A stretch of DNA of 64,000 nucleotides from JADKHC01 sp047600805 (GCA_047600805.1 JASGKG010000001.1:620001-684000), one strand, 5' to 3'. Shown: positions 34,417 through 44,552, counted from the first letter of the stretch. The notes: generated from the sequence alone by a model not told the origin. Made by a program: numbers and translations.

Positions 34417-37080
34417 TCAGAATTCCTTTTCCAGCCGCACGTACACAAAAGCTTTTCCTGGGTTGTGAACATCGGCGTCCCAGCCCGTCGATGAATGACG
34501 ATCGAACGGCGGATCGCGATCAAAGACATTGCGCGCGCCCAGTGTTGTTTTGATTCCGTAAAATCCGGAATAGCTGATCTGGGGGTTAACCAATGTCTGT
34601 GAGCCAATTTTGCCGACGGCGCCTTTTTCCTCGTATTTGTCGAACCGCCCGATGTAGCTCACGAACACGGTCGATGACCAATTTCCCTTGTGCCATTCGA
34701 CAGAGAAGATCCCGCGGACGCGGGGAAAGTTGTAGGAACTGGCGTAGTCGTCGCTGTTGTAGTTGAGCGCGATCAAATAAGTCGCGGCTGCGCTGAACCG
34801 CAGGTTGCCAAGGTACGCCGACTTGAACTGGTAGCTCAGCTCGGAGTCGATCCCGCGATAAGTCTGGCGGTCGATGTTGGTATAGGTATCGACGATGTAG
34901 TTGATGATACCGACGGTTTCGCCGGCCGCCGGCGGATTACGCACGACTTTTCCTGGATAAGCATCCTCGTTGGCCAGAATGAGGTCTTCACCGAGCCGGG
35001 CGATCAAGTTGGTCTGCTTGAACTCAAACCAGTCGACACCGGCAGCCCAGCCCTTCATGGGGCCTTTGGACGGCTCGACCTGGAAACCGGCGTAATAGGT
35101 GGTGGTTTTTTCCGGCTGCAGGTCCCGGTTGCCGCCGGAGCGTGTTATGATCTGCCGGGCGGCGTCGTTGGGCCGCTTTGGATCATCCAGCGGGTTGTCG
35201 GAGAACTGCGTAACCTGAGCGGTGTAGAGGTAGGAGAGATTGGGCGCGAGGAACGACTGACCGTAGGAAGTTCGCAAGAGCAGCCAATCTGTCGGGCGAT
35301 AGGAGAGGGCGTACTTGGGCTTCGTTGTGGAACCGAAATCGCTGTAATGCTCAAACCGGCCGGCGACCTGCGCCTGCAATCCTTTCACGATTGGAATGCG
35401 CAGTTCAGCGTACGCGGCGCGCACGGTTCGGTCACCGTGAATCGATGAACCCTCGGACCCGCCGATGATATTTCCAGCCGTGCTGTCAGGCGAGCGGATG
35501 CTTTCAAACTTCTCGGATCTAGCCTCGCCACCGAACGCCAGCGCCAGCTGGCCTGCGGGCAGCTCGAATAAGTCGCCCGTTGCGCTGAAATCGTAAGTGC
35601 GGAGCGTAAATTTGCCGCTCTCTGGGTTGTCGCGAACATAGTAGGCGGTGACCGCTGGATCTTCCGGGCCGAAGGGGTTCGCATAAAGCACCGTGCCATT
35701 GATGGTCACGCCGTTCAGAGCCTGCTGATAAAGGTCATCGTGCACGAAGCCGTGGTTCAGATTCTTAAGCGCATTTCGCGTGTGAACCGCACCTACTTCC
35801 CAGGTCCAAGAACTGTCGGCGATCTTGCCGCCTATGCCCACCAAGCCGCGCGGAGTGTCCGACGTCACGTCGTTGACGCGATTGCCGGCGTGCACGAGAC
35901 GCGCGTACCATTCGTCCTCCAGGTTTTCACCAAACGGGTTGTTGGGGTTCGACGCTGGAATATTGAGGTAGCCCGTGTTGGGGCCGTCGCCATGCTCATT
36001 GTAGTTGAATACAGGAGACGGTGCGGCGCCGATTTTCGACTGCGAGCGACGGAACGAGAGTTCGAGGAAGCCGTATAAGTACGGAGTGAAGTCCTGCGTC
36101 AGGCGGGTGTAGACGCCGTAGTTCCGAGTCTCCGGAATCTGGTCCGTCACCGTCTGGAAATTGTACGAGCCGTGGCTCACATCCGCTAGCTCGAAGTCCG
36201 ATAGCGCTGGGTTCGTCTTGGGGGCTTTCAAAGTGTAATAATCGTCCAGGCTGGGCACGTAGACGAGTCCCGGGTAACCAGCGTAACTGCGTCGGTCGGC
36301 ACCGCCCCGACTGGTCGTATCCGCTTCAGAGGAAAAAGCGTAGTCGTGATCTTTTATCGAGTGCCGGTCCGTGTAGTCGACGGTCGCCACGATCGACGTC
36401 GACCCCTTGCTGGAGCCAGCAATCAACGAGAACTTTCGCTCGAGTGAGTCGGTGTGAGTGGTATTGCCGAACTGAAGGGAAGTCGACAAACCGTTGTACG
36501 CTTTGCGAAGCTTGATGTTGATGACGCCTGAAACAGCGTCGGAACCGTAAATAGCCGAACCACCGTCCTTCAGGACTTCAATGGATTCGACTGCGGCAGA
36601 CGGAATGCTGTTGAAGTCGAACATCGTCTGGAGGCCGTCGAAGCCGGGCGTTGATAGCGGCGCCGCGCGGCGGCCGTTAAGCAGCACGAGAACGTTATTG
36701 TTGCCTAAGCCGCGCAAGTTCACCGTCGAGGCACCAGGGGTGAAACTGTTGTTGGAGGCGGCGGGGGTAAGGTTGGAGCCGCTGACCATGGGGAGCGTTC
36801 GCAGAGCTTCGCCGACATCAGCGAAACCGGCCGCCTCGATAGTGGTTCGGTTAAAGGCGGTGACTGGATTCGGCCCAGCTTCGTCGATGTTCTTGATGCG
36901 CGAGCCAGTGACGACGCTCTTGTCGAGCACGATGGGCGTGCTGTCTTCTAGCGGTGGCGTAGGCGTGGCCGGTGTAGTCTGTGCGGTGGCCGCGAGAGGT
37001 AAAAGGCCCTGTAGGCCGAATGTTCCGAGTAGCTGCAGTGCCCGGTAGACACTGCTCCTGTGTGTAGTCTTCGTGTGCAT
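34417..37080 (-). CDS. TonB-dependent outer membrane receptor
   Basis: This is an 887-aa outer membrane gate driven by TonB. Seen: signal peptide (LQLLGTFGLQGLLPLAATAQ), then plug domain with VTGSRIKNIDEAGPNPV, TVNLRGLGNNNVLVLLNGRR and IEVLKDGGSAIYGSDAVSG, then a long beta-barrel ending in FVYVRLEKEF with the C-terminal Phe typical of outer-membrane proteins. The form resembles the large carbohydrate- or peptide-type TonB receptors common in Verrucomicrobia and Sphingomonads. No clear TonB-box or N-terminal signalling domain stands out. It is divergent from a GDSL esterase gene, and the substrate is not evident from neighbours. Confidence 0.93.
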   Translation of the reverse strand: MHTKTTHRSSVYRALQLLGTFGLQGLLPLAATAQTTPATPTPPLEDSTPIVLDKSVVTGSRIKNIDEAGPNPVTAFNRTTIEAAGFADVGEALRTLPMVSGSNLTPAASNNSFTPGASTVNLRGLGNNNVLVLLNGRRAAPLSTPGFDGLQTMFDFNSIPSAAVESIEVLKDGGSAIYGSDAVSGVINIKLRKAYNGLSTSLQFGNTTHTDSLERKFSLIAGSSKGSTSIVATVDYTDRHSIKDHDYAFSSEADTTSRGGADRRSYAGYPGLVYVPSLDDYYTLKAPKTNPALSDFELADVSHGSYNFQTVTDQIPETRNYGVYTRLTQDFTPYLYGFLELSFRRSQSKIGAAPSPVFNYNEHGDGPNTGYLNIPASNPNNPFGENLEDEWYARLVHAGNRVNDVTSDTPRGLVGIGGKIADSSWTWEVGAVHTRNALKNLNHGFVHDDLYQQALNGVTINGTVLYANPFGPEDPAVTAYYVRDNPESGKFTLRTYDFSATGDLFELPAGQLALAFGGEARSEKFESIRSPDSTAGNIIGGSEGSSIHGDRTVRAAYAELRIPIVKGLQAQVAGRFEHYSDFGSTTKPKYALSYRPTDWLLLRTSYGQSFLAPNLSYLYTAQVTQFSDNPLDDPKRPNDAARQIITRSGGNRDLQPEKTTTYYAGFQVEPSKGPMKGWAAGVDWFEFKQTNLIARLGEDLILANEDAYPGKVVRNPPAAGETVGIINYIVDTYTNIDRQTYRGIDSELSYQFKSAYLGNLRFSAAATYLIALNYNSDDYASSYNFPRVRGIFSVEWHKGNWSSTVFVSYIGRFDKYEEKGAVGKIGSQTLVNPQISYSGFYGIKTTLGARNVFDRDPPFDRHSSTGWDADVHNPGKAFVYVRLEKEF

Positions 37081-37313
37081 CTCCGTTAGCGGTTAATGTT
37101 AAACCGGCCTTTCCTCCTTGGGGCGGAAAGCCGTTAGTGTTGATGTTGCACTTCGGTTAGCATCGGCTGTGCCAAGGATTGCGCGCTAAATCAGGTTTAG
37201 GACAAATGATTACCCTAAGTAGGTGCAGGAATACCCGCTGCCGAACTGCAATCCAGATGCCCTAAACAAATTGTGCTCCTAATTTCGCGAAGAGTTGTGC
37301 TAAGTCAATAGCG
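37081..37313. promoter_or_regulatory. shared upstream region of TonB receptor and GDSL esterase
   Basis: These 233 bp lie between two divergent genes and must carry both promoters. The sequence is AT-rich compared with the flanks, especially 37190-37310. I see no convincing -35/-10 pair and no clear operator or riboswitch fold. Confidence 0.4.
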
Positions 37314-38240
37314 ATGAATGCAGCATTTACCCTAGGTCGCCGGATGCTTTTCGTAGCTGCGGCGTGTCTCACGGTGGTGTCTTACGCGGGGCAACCTGCG
37401 AAGCACGCGCCTTTTTCGAAGGTCGTGGTGTTTGGCGATAGCCTAAGTGACACGGGAAACCTGTTTGCTGCCACGGGAGGCGCCATTCCCCCGTCTCCGG
37501 CGTATGTCAATGGGCATTTCTCCAATGGGTTAGTTTGGGTCGAGTATTTGGCCGACCGTTTGGGCATGGCGATGGACAATTATGCGTTTGGCGGCGCCTG
37601 CACGGGCCGAGATAGTTATGTGAGTTTCAAGTACGGCATCCCTGGCCTGCCGGGGCTTCAGGATGAAATCGTTATGTTTGCCGCTGAGGCTGGCGGACGG
37701 GCTGACCCGAGAGCGCTGTATATCGTTCAAGCAGGGGCGAACGATGTCTTCCTCTGGGCCGAATCCGGCATGCCGACGCCTCTGGCGGATTTTGCCGCCC
37801 AAGTAGCTGGAAATATTTCGACCGCCGTGAAACGTCTCCGGCTAATGGGTGCGCGGGATATCCTCGTCGTCGACATCGCGGACATCGGACTGACGCCGTA
37901 TGGGTTGGCGAGCGGGTACAGCACGCTGCTTTCGGGAATCACGGAAACGTTGAATGCCGCCGTTGCCGCCAAGCTTCGGGGTTCGCGTCATTGCCCGGGA
38001 CCGCAAGCAGACGTCTTCAGCATGTTCACGACGCTGCGCGCGATCGCAGCTGCGCCGGCCGAGTTTGGGTTTGCTGATTCCACGAATCCGTATCTCGAGG
38101 TCTTGGCTGGAGATCCAGACAGTTTTCTCTTTTGGGATGACGTGCATCCAACGACAGCCGGCCAAGGCGTGCTGGCGGATTTTGCGTACGAACGGCTGGA
38201 GCAGCTTTATCCGCGCTTAAGACACGGGAAATGCCGGTGA
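37314..38240 (+). CDS. secreted GDSL/SGNH esterase-lipase
   Basis: The product is 308 aa with a signal peptide (MLFVAAACLTVVSYAG). Block I is VVFGDSLSDTGN with nucleophile Ser43; the block III-like AGANDVF supplies the oxyanion Asn; and block V is WDDVHPTTAGQ with catalytic Asp and His near the C-terminus. This is the GDSL family that hydrolyses lipid, acyl or acetyl esters, acting in the periplasm or outside the cell. The NGHFSNGLVWVEYLA stretch is typical of the plant-like and phospholipase-type subgroup. It is followed by a terminator at 38292. Confidence 0.92.
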   Translation: MNAAFTLGRRMLFVAAACLTVVSYAGQPAKHAPFSKVVVFGDSLSDTGNLFAATGGAIPPSPAYVNGHFSNGLVWVEYLADRLGMAMDNYAFGGACTGRDSYVSFKYGIPGLPGLQDEIVMFAAEAGGRADPRALYIVQAGANDVFLWAESGMPTPLADFAAQVAGNISTAVKRLRLMGARDILVVDIADIGLTPYGLASGYSTLLSGITETLNAAVAAKLRGSRHCPGPQADVFSMFTTLRAIAAAPAEFGFADSTNPYLEVLAGDPDSFLFWDDVHPTTAGQGVLADFAYERLEQLYPRLRHGKCR

Positions 38241-38291
38241 TTCACGACTTTCCTTTGGAAACTTCGCTTGGTTAGCTCATCGCTGAAATTC

Positions 38292-38322
38292 AGGCCCGCT
38301 ACGTTTGTGGCGGGCCTCTTTT
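38292..38322 (+). terminator. intrinsic terminator after the GDSL esterase gene
   Basis: Stem AGGCCCGC / GCGGGCCT (8 bp) with a 10-base loop, followed by CTTTTC. It sits between the esterase gene and the convergent acetyltransferase gene, just at the end of the latter. Confidence 0.8.
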
Positions 38323-38323
38323 C

Positions 38324-38833
38324 TTAAGCGTTTTTCCACTTGTGATCCGCGAGGACGACGGAGGTGGCAATTTGGCGATCAGGAACGGTCCAGTATTTCT
38401 TGAGCAGCTCGTTTTTCTCTTCGGTAGAAACGACGCGGAAGGCGTGGTTTTGGTAGAAACGGATGGCCCAAATCGCTGCAGCCCAAGTGCCGATGAGCAC
38501 GGGGCGTTGCGTAAGGGTTAGGAGGTGCTGAAGAAGTTTTCTGCCGATCCCGCGGTTCCGGACTGCGGTCCGCACATACGCGTGGCGAATCAAGGTCACG
38601 TCCTTCACGTCCTGGATGCCCATGACGCCGAGAAGCGTTTCGTTCTCAACGTAGCCGAAGAAGCGAACACCCGAACGGATTTCTTCCTCCAACGCGGCAC
38701 GAGCCATATACGGCTCGTGCCAGCGGTCGTCAGGGATGACGCCTTTGTAGGCGATGGCGGCGTCGTTGATGATTTCGAAAATCGCCGGAATGTCGGCCGA
38801 TTTGCAGGGGCGGATGGAAGCGGGAGTGGTCAT
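38324..38833 (-). CDS. GNAT-family N-acetyltransferase
   Basis: The 169-aa product has the GNAT fold. The acetyl-CoA pyrophosphate loop is VRNRGIGRKLLQHLLTL, preceded by the beta-4 strand DVTLIRHAYVR, and the C-terminal part is AIWAIRFYQNHAFRVV. The N-terminal part (IRPCKSADIPAIFEIINDAA) resembles PhnO/phosphinothricin-acetyltransferase-like members. The acceptor substrate is unknown. It is convergent with the esterase and lies 87 bp after the GH2 gene on the same strand. Confidence 0.88.
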   Translation of the reverse strand: MTTPASIRPCKSADIPAIFEIINDAAIAYKGVIPDDRWHEPYMARAALEEEIRSGVRFFGYVENETLLGVMGIQDVKDVTLIRHAYVRTAVRNRGIGRKLLQHLLTLTQRPVLIGTWAAAIWAIRFYQNHAFRVVSTEEKNELLKKYWTVPDRQIATSVVLADHKWKNA

Positions 38834-38920
38834 GAAGTCGGGACAGAATGAACGCGGAAATGGTAATGACCCGGAATCGGATCAATTTGTTCATTCTGTC
38901 TCAAACAACATGTTAGCGGC

Positions 38921-41881
38921 TTACCGCACCGGCTCGTAGAACTCTGCCTCGATAATGGAAAGCACGCCCGAAGGCAGGCGATTCGCACCCGTGTCGGCGA
39001 TCGCTTGGTTCGCCACCTCGACAAGCTTAAACTCGTCCTTGTCTTTGGAGCTGCCTAGTAGTTCGATTTTAAGCGTGCGTCCGGTCGCAGGCTTCAGCGG
39101 CAGAGTCACGTAGCCGAGGCTCTTGGGCGTTTCCCCCTCGTACACGACCTTTCCGTCGAGAGTGAGGCGGATCGGATAACTGCGCTGCCGCCAGCCGGCG
39201 AGTTTCAGGCAGGCTTCGGTCGGAGAGGCTGGCTGCGCAAACTCGTACGAGATCCAAGCATCGGCGCCACGTTCGCTAGTCCAATTAGTTGTTTCGTCAT
39301 CATCGTAGGATTTCGGTGCGTCGGCTTCCTTGCTGCTGGCTTTTGCGGCGATGAGGGTGATAGGGCGACGCGTTTCTTTGTACGACGGAGTGGAAGGGGT
39401 CGGACCGCGGTCGAGGCGGCAGGAAAGTGCGGTCGCCGGGTAATCCATGTTTAAGCCATTCTGCACGAGCACGGGCTTCGATTGGAGCGTGAGGCTGGCC
39501 GATTGGAGACCTTCGGCTTGGGCGGTGATCGTAATCTTGCCTGCTTCGGTGGTGGAGCGAACGAGCACCCGATTCACGCCGCACTCGACAGGCAACTTTT
39601 TAGAGAGGATGTAGTTGTTCGGTCCTTGAGCAATGCCGCCGCGCCATTCGGCGGGGCCGTCGAGGGTAAACTCGACGAGGTCGAGAGCGGTGGGACAACG
39701 GAGGCCGTTTGCGTCGACGACCTCGATCTGCACGAGCGCGAGATCGGCAGCGTCGGCGCGAAGCCCGCCGGGCGCGGTCTGCGCGGTGAGGCGCAGGGCA
39801 GCGGGATCTCCGGCGGTGTGCAGGCGGGTTTCGCAGAGTTTCTTTCCCGAAGCGTCGTAGCCGATGGCTGAAAGTTCCCCAGGCTGCCATTTCACGTTTT
39901 CGAAGGTGAACAAGAATCGGGCACTTTGCAGTCCGGCACCGAGCAATTTGCCATTTAGGAACAGCTCGACTTTGTCGGCGCTCGAGACGACGTAGACGGG
40001 CTTTGTGGTCTCCGGCGCGTAGTTCCAGTGGCCGAGGATGTGGATGCGTGGCTGCTCCACGTCGACCCAGCCGTCCCACATGACTTGGTGGACGTAGAAA
40101 GCGTCTTTGGGAATGCGCATCGCGTCGACCTCGCCGCTGCGGCGGAAGTTTTCGGCGCCGCGATGGTGCGTGTTGGTGTCGGAGAAAACGATGTTCACGC
40201 CGCCGCTGCTGACGCGTTTGCCGGTGCCGGGCCGTTCGCGCCAATAATCGAACCACCGGAGAACGTCCTCGATGGCGAAGGTGTCTTGGTTGCGGTTGTA
40301 CGCACTGGCATCCTGGCCTTTGTGCAACGGACCGTCGCCGTTTTTGTGGTAAGGCGGAGTGAGTTCGTCCCAATATTTCCGCAGCGCCTCGTCGCGGGAA
40401 TATTCCATGGCCCAAAACGGAATGCGGGCGCTCTTGTTGATGTAGAGCATCTCGCCGCCGTACTCGGCGATGGTGTTTTTACTCAGCATCTCGCGGCTGC
40501 CGGACGCGCGACCGCCGTGAGGATCGAACTGATCGCGCAACGCTTTCATTTCCTTCATGTGCTCCTCGCTCACGCCGCGATTGCCTGATTCGTAGAAGAT
40601 GATGCTCGGGTTGTTGCGGTTGTAGACGATCGAGTCGCGCATCACCTCGAGGCGCTGTTCCCAACGTCGACCCGTCACGTCGGCCTCGGAATCGCCGGCG
40701 GGCATGGCCTGCATGAGCCCCACGCGGTCGCACGACTCGACGTCTTGTTTCCACGGCGTGATGTGCATCCAGCGCACAAGGTTGCCGTTGCTCTCGACCA
40801 TGAGGCCGTTGCTGTAATCGCTGAGCCACGGCGGAACCGACATGCCGACGGCCGGCCACTCGTTGGACGTGCGTTGTGCGTAACCGTGCACCTGGATGAC
40901 GCGGTCGTTGAGCTTGATCATGCCGTTGGCGAATTCGGTTTTGCGGAAGCCCGTGCGCGTGTGCACCGTGTCAACGGGGCGTCCGTCGACCTTGAGCGTG
41001 GTGTTAACGGTGTAAAGGTAACCATATCCCCAGCTCCAAAAGTTCAGGCCACTGACACGCTGCGAGGCTTTAACAACGGATGTCTCGCCGGGCGCGAGCG
41101 TCACCTTTGGAGCGGAAAACGTGGCGATAGTTTTGCCGTCGAGATCCTTCAACTCGACTTCGTAGACGAGCGTTTTTGGTTCTGAGTATTCGTTTCGGAC
41201 CTGCGATTCGGCGGTAATCGTGGCGGTACGTTTCGGAACATCGAAATCGGTGCCGTAGATATAGACGCCGGTGGTCTTGAACGAGGAGTAGAGTGGGAGC
41301 GTTTGATAAAGGCGGTCGGTGACGTGGAGCCGAACGTTTTTCGGCAGGCCGCCGTAGTTCGCGTTAAAGTTTTTGTCGGACCACTGGTATTTTTGCCCGG
41401 TGGCTTTTTCGCGGTAGTCCCAGGAATTATCGGTGCGGACGGCGATGGCGTTGTTGCCGGGTTTAACTAGCTCGGTAATGTCGAAGCCGAAGGCGTTGAT
41501 GCCGTTTTCATGAAGGCCGATGGACTTGCCGTTCACAAAAATTTCGCCGGCCTGCCGTACGCCCTCGAACTCGATGAAAACTTTTTTTCCGCTCACGTCG
41601 GGCGTCAGCGAAAACGTTTTCCGATACCACGCGATCCCGGTGGATAGCTCGGTGATGTCTTTGCAAAACGCGTCGTCCTCATTCCACGCGTGCGGCAGCG
41701 TCACGGGCTTCCACGCGTGGTCGTCGAATTCGGTTTGCTCAGCGCCCGCAGGATCGCCCACGAGGAGCTTCCAGCCGGGATTGAAGTTGTAAGAGGTGCG
41801 CGGGGCCGGTGCGGTCGCTCCCCAGAGCGGGGCGAGAGATGTGAGGCCGAGCAGTGCGAACAGGAAGAACAGTTTTTTCAT
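38921..41881 (-). CDS. GH2-family glycoside hydrolase with altered acid/base motif
   Basis: This is a 986-aa secreted protein: signal peptide (LFFLFALLGLTSLAPLWG), GH2 sugar-binding jelly roll (AWYRKTFSLTPDVSGKKVFIEFEGV), Ig-like domain, TIM barrel, and C-terminal DUF4982-like and galactose-binding-like domains (WISYEFAQPASPTEACLKL). The family includes beta-galactosidases, mannosidases and glucuronidases. The usual W..GNE acid/base motif here reads IIFYESGNRG: the residue after GN is Arg435, and the nearest Glu is Glu431. A possible nucleophile is in WAMEYS. It starts 3 bp after the next GH2 gene stops, so the two are one operon. Confidence 0.88.
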   Translation of the reverse strand: MKKLFFLFALLGLTSLAPLWGATAPAPRTSYNFNPGWKLLVGDPAGAEQTEFDDHAWKPVTLPHAWNEDDAFCKDITELSTGIAWYRKTFSLTPDVSGKKVFIEFEGVRQAGEIFVNGKSIGLHENGINAFGFDITELVKPGNNAIAVRTDNSWDYREKATGQKYQWSDKNFNANYGGLPKNVRLHVTDRLYQTLPLYSSFKTTGVYIYGTDFDVPKRTATITAESQVRNEYSEPKTLVYEVELKDLDGKTIATFSAPKVTLAPGETSVVKASQRVSGLNFWSWGYGYLYTVNTTLKVDGRPVDTVHTRTGFRKTEFANGMIKLNDRVIQVHGYAQRTSNEWPAVGMSVPPWLSDYSNGLMVESNGNLVRWMHITPWKQDVESCDRVGLMQAMPAGDSEADVTGRRWEQRLEVMRDSIVYNRNNPSIIFYESGNRGVSEEHMKEMKALRDQFDPHGGRASGSREMLSKNTIAEYGGEMLYINKSARIPFWAMEYSRDEALRKYWDELTPPYHKNGDGPLHKGQDASAYNRNQDTFAIEDVLRWFDYWRERPGTGKRVSSGGVNIVFSDTNTHHRGAENFRRSGEVDAMRIPKDAFYVHQVMWDGWVDVEQPRIHILGHWNYAPETTKPVYVVSSADKVELFLNGKLLGAGLQSARFLFTFENVKWQPGELSAIGYDASGKKLCETRLHTAGDPAALRLTAQTAPGGLRADAADLALVQIEVVDANGLRCPTALDLVEFTLDGPAEWRGGIAQGPNNYILSKKLPVECGVNRVLVRSTTEAGKITITAQAEGLQSASLTLQSKPVLVQNGLNMDYPATALSCRLDRGPTPSTPSYKETRRPITLIAAKASSKEADAPKSYDDDETTNWTSERGADAWISYEFAQPASPTEACLKLAGWRQRSYPIRLTLDGKVVYEGETPKSLGYVTLPLKPATGRTLKIELLGSSKDKDEFKLVEVANQAIADTGANRLPSGVLSIIEAEFYEPVR

Positions 41882-41884
41882 GGC

Positions 41885-44524
41885 TCAGGGTTTTTCGGTC
41901 AGGAACTGCAGTTCTGCGGAAGCGAGACCATCGCTGGAGGCTTTTACGACGACTTTGCCGGCGTCGCTGGCTTTTGTGCGAATAATTGCGAGGGCCAGGC
42001 CGTTGTACGCGTTCCGATCATGCGACTGGAACGATTCAAAACTCGTTGCATCGCCGTTGTCGGTGGCGACGATCTCGGCTGGGCCGGAGACGGAGAACTG
42101 CACACGGTTCCTAGAGCGGGGCACGGGTTGGCCATTTTGGTCGGAGATCGTCACGGTCACGAAGGCCAAGGCGGAGCCATCTGCTTTCAAGACTGCACGG
42201 TCTACGCTCAACTTGAGCTGAGTGGCAGGACCGGCGGTGCGTACGGTGTCTTCCGCCCACTTGCGGCCCTCTTTGTAGGCGATGACCCGTAGTTCGCCGG
42301 GCGCGTACTTAACATCATCCCAGCGGAAACGATATTCGAGCGGACCGCGTTTTTTGCGGCCGAGCGATTGTCCATTAAGAAAAAGTTCGGCTTCGTCGCC
42401 GGAGGTATAAACGTGCACCGGCGTGATTTCGCCGACGCGCTCCGGCCAGGTCCAGTGAGGCAGGATGTGGGCTATCGGGTAATTCGGCCGCCAACGAGCC
42501 TGGTAGATGTAGAACCGATCCTTTTTGAAACCGGCAAGATCGATGATCCCGAAGTACGAACTGCGCGACGGCACGACGATCCTCTTGAGATCGGCCAGCT
42601 CTTTCGCGGCACGCGCCTGCTGGACGGGGTCGGTGAAGTTCAGAATGTTCGTCGAGTCGGCGTTGTACGGCGTGGGCTCTCCGAGATAATCGAAGCCGGT
42701 CCAGACAAACTCGCCTGCGACAAACGGCGCCTGATCGAGGCCCTTGAACTCCACATCCGGCGGCCAAGCCCAACGCGGCGCGTAAAGGTCGTAACTACTC
42801 ATCTGGAAATCGGCGCGTCCGTCCGCCTTGTCGTCGCTCACCGGGAAGAAATATTCGCCGCGCGAGCTGATGCAGGAGGAGGTTTCACTGCCGATTACGG
42901 GTAGTTGTGGAGCGCTCTGGCGGAATCTCGGATATTCGTCGGGCTTGTAGTTGAAACCCGTTACGTCGACGGCCGTTTGAAACCCGTTGTAACCGGAAGC
43001 GACGACGTTGAAGGCTGCGCCGACCGGACGCGTGCGGTCTTCTTCACGCACGATGCCCGCGAGATGCGATGCGAGTTTCCAGCCTTCGGGCTCGCCCTGC
43101 TCGCGGATCTCGTTGCCGATACTCCAGAGGACGACGCTCGGGTGGTTGCGGTCGCGACGGACCATCGCGCGGAGATCTTTTTCGTGCCATTCTGGGAAGA
43201 GCAGTCCGTAGTCGTTTGGCTTTTTGCCCTTTGCCCAGCAGTCGAACGCCTCATCCATCACGACGAAGCCCATCCGATCACAGAGGTCGAGCAACTCCGG
43301 CGCGGGTGGATTGTGACTGGTTCGGATCGCGTTGCAGCCCATCTCACGAAGGATTTCCAGCTGACGTTCGAGCGCGCGGACGTTAATCGCCGACCCGAGA
43401 GCGCCGAGATCGTGGTGCTGGCAGACGCCTTGGATCGGCACGCGCTCGCCGTTGAGCAGAAAACCTTTGTCTGCCGTGAACGCGGTGGTGCGAATACCGA
43501 AAGGCGTTTCATAGCGGTCGACGATCTTTCCGTTTTGGGAAATCGTCGTGACCGCCACGTAGCGATTCGGATTCTGGATGCTCCAAAGCTGCGGTTGCGG
43601 CACCGCGAGAGTCTGCGCGACGAGTGCCTGTCTTCCTGCGGCGATGCGCACCCGCGCAGCAGTGTAGGAGCTGGCGGCAGGTTCGGCGTTTTTGTTGCCG
43701 CTTGAGCCGAGAGCGAAAACGAGCGTGGAAACGTGTACTTCGACCGGCTCGGTGGTTTGGTTTTCCAAGGTCACCTGCAGATCGACGATCGCGGCGTCTT
43801 TGGAAACAATCGGTGTCGTCACGAATGTGCCCCATTGCGCGATGTGCATAGGCGACGTTTTTACCAGCCATACATTGCGATAGATTCCGCCGCCCGGGTA
43901 CCACCGCGACGAGTTCGGTGGGTTGTCCAAACGAATCGCGATTACGTTTTCCGTGCCGAATTTCAGGTACGGAGTGAGATCGAGCCGCCACGAAGCGTAG
44001 CCGTAGGGCCAGCCGCCGACGAATTGCCCGTTCAGCCAGACGGTCGCGTACGCCATCGCGCCGTCGACGTCTAGGAAGACTCGTTTGCCAGCATCTTCGG
44101 CAGCGATTTTGAAGTGTTTGCGGTACCACGCGACGCCCCACCACGGCAGCTTGCCCGTCTCGCCGGGGTTTTCTTGTGCGAACGGTCCTTCGATGCCCCA
44201 GTCGTGCGGCAGATCGAGCTTTCGCCACGCGCGGTCCTCAAAGTTTGGCTGTGCGAAAGGGACATCTCCGCCAAGGGTCTCGGTTGGCCGCGCCGGTTTG
44301 GGGTAACCGGGGTTGAGAAAATCATTTCCTGTAGCAATGACCCACGGCTTGATCTTCGCGTACGCGAGTTGGTCCCCGAGGCCGGCCGGGTCGCCTTTGG
44401 TGAAATGCCAGCCAGCGTTAAACGACTCGCGACTGCGGGGCGCGGCGTCGTTGGCAGAGCGGAGGCTGAGCGGAAGCAATGCGACAACGAGAAGTGCGCA
44501 AAAGCGGAGAGGTGAAACGTTCAT
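41885..44524 (-). CDS. GH2-family beta-galactosidase-like enzyme
   Basis: The 879-aa product has a signal peptide (LRFCALLVVALLPLSLRS), the N-terminal sugar-binding domain (DLPHDWGIEGPF and GVAWYRKHFKI), an Ig-like domain, and a TIM barrel with GVCQHHDLGALGSA, ILREMGCNAIRTSHNPPAP and the acid/base Glu472 in VVLWSIGNEIRE. The nucleophile is Glu547 in VIGSETSS. A DUF4982-type domain follows. The motifs fit retaining GH2 beta-galactosidases. It is the first gene of a two-gene operon with the 986-aa GH2. They probably act together on one polysaccharide or glycoprotein glycan in the periplasm. Confidence 0.93.
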   Translation of the reverse strand: MNVSPLRFCALLVVALLPLSLRSANDAAPRSRESFNAGWHFTKGDPAGLGDQLAYAKIKPWVIATGNDFLNPGYPKPARPTETLGGDVPFAQPNFEDRAWRKLDLPHDWGIEGPFAQENPGETGKLPWWGVAWYRKHFKIAAEDAGKRVFLDVDGAMAYATVWLNGQFVGGWPYGYASWRLDLTPYLKFGTENVIAIRLDNPPNSSRWYPGGGIYRNVWLVKTSPMHIAQWGTFVTTPIVSKDAAIVDLQVTLENQTTEPVEVHVSTLVFALGSSGNKNAEPAASSYTAARVRIAAGRQALVAQTLAVPQPQLWSIQNPNRYVAVTTISQNGKIVDRYETPFGIRTTAFTADKGFLLNGERVPIQGVCQHHDLGALGSAINVRALERQLEILREMGCNAIRTSHNPPAPELLDLCDRMGFVVMDEAFDCWAKGKKPNDYGLLFPEWHEKDLRAMVRRDRNHPSVVLWSIGNEIREQGEPEGWKLASHLAGIVREEDRTRPVGAAFNVVASGYNGFQTAVDVTGFNYKPDEYPRFRQSAPQLPVIGSETSSCISSRGEYFFPVSDDKADGRADFQMSSYDLYAPRWAWPPDVEFKGLDQAPFVAGEFVWTGFDYLGEPTPYNADSTNILNFTDPVQQARAAKELADLKRIVVPSRSSYFGIIDLAGFKKDRFYIYQARWRPNYPIAHILPHWTWPERVGEITPVHVYTSGDEAELFLNGQSLGRKKRGPLEYRFRWDDVKYAPGELRVIAYKEGRKWAEDTVRTAGPATQLKLSVDRAVLKADGSALAFVTVTISDQNGQPVPRSRNRVQFSVSGPAEIVATDNGDATSFESFQSHDRNAYNGLALAIIRTKASDAGKVVVKASSDGLASAELQFLTEKP

Positions 44525-44552
44525 GGGAAAGCGGTTGCTGCTAAAGTACTAA

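Noticed and set aside
37081..37313. Riboswitch in the TonB receptor leader
   Set aside because: I could not find the conserved core of a cobalamin, TPP or similar riboswitch in either strand.
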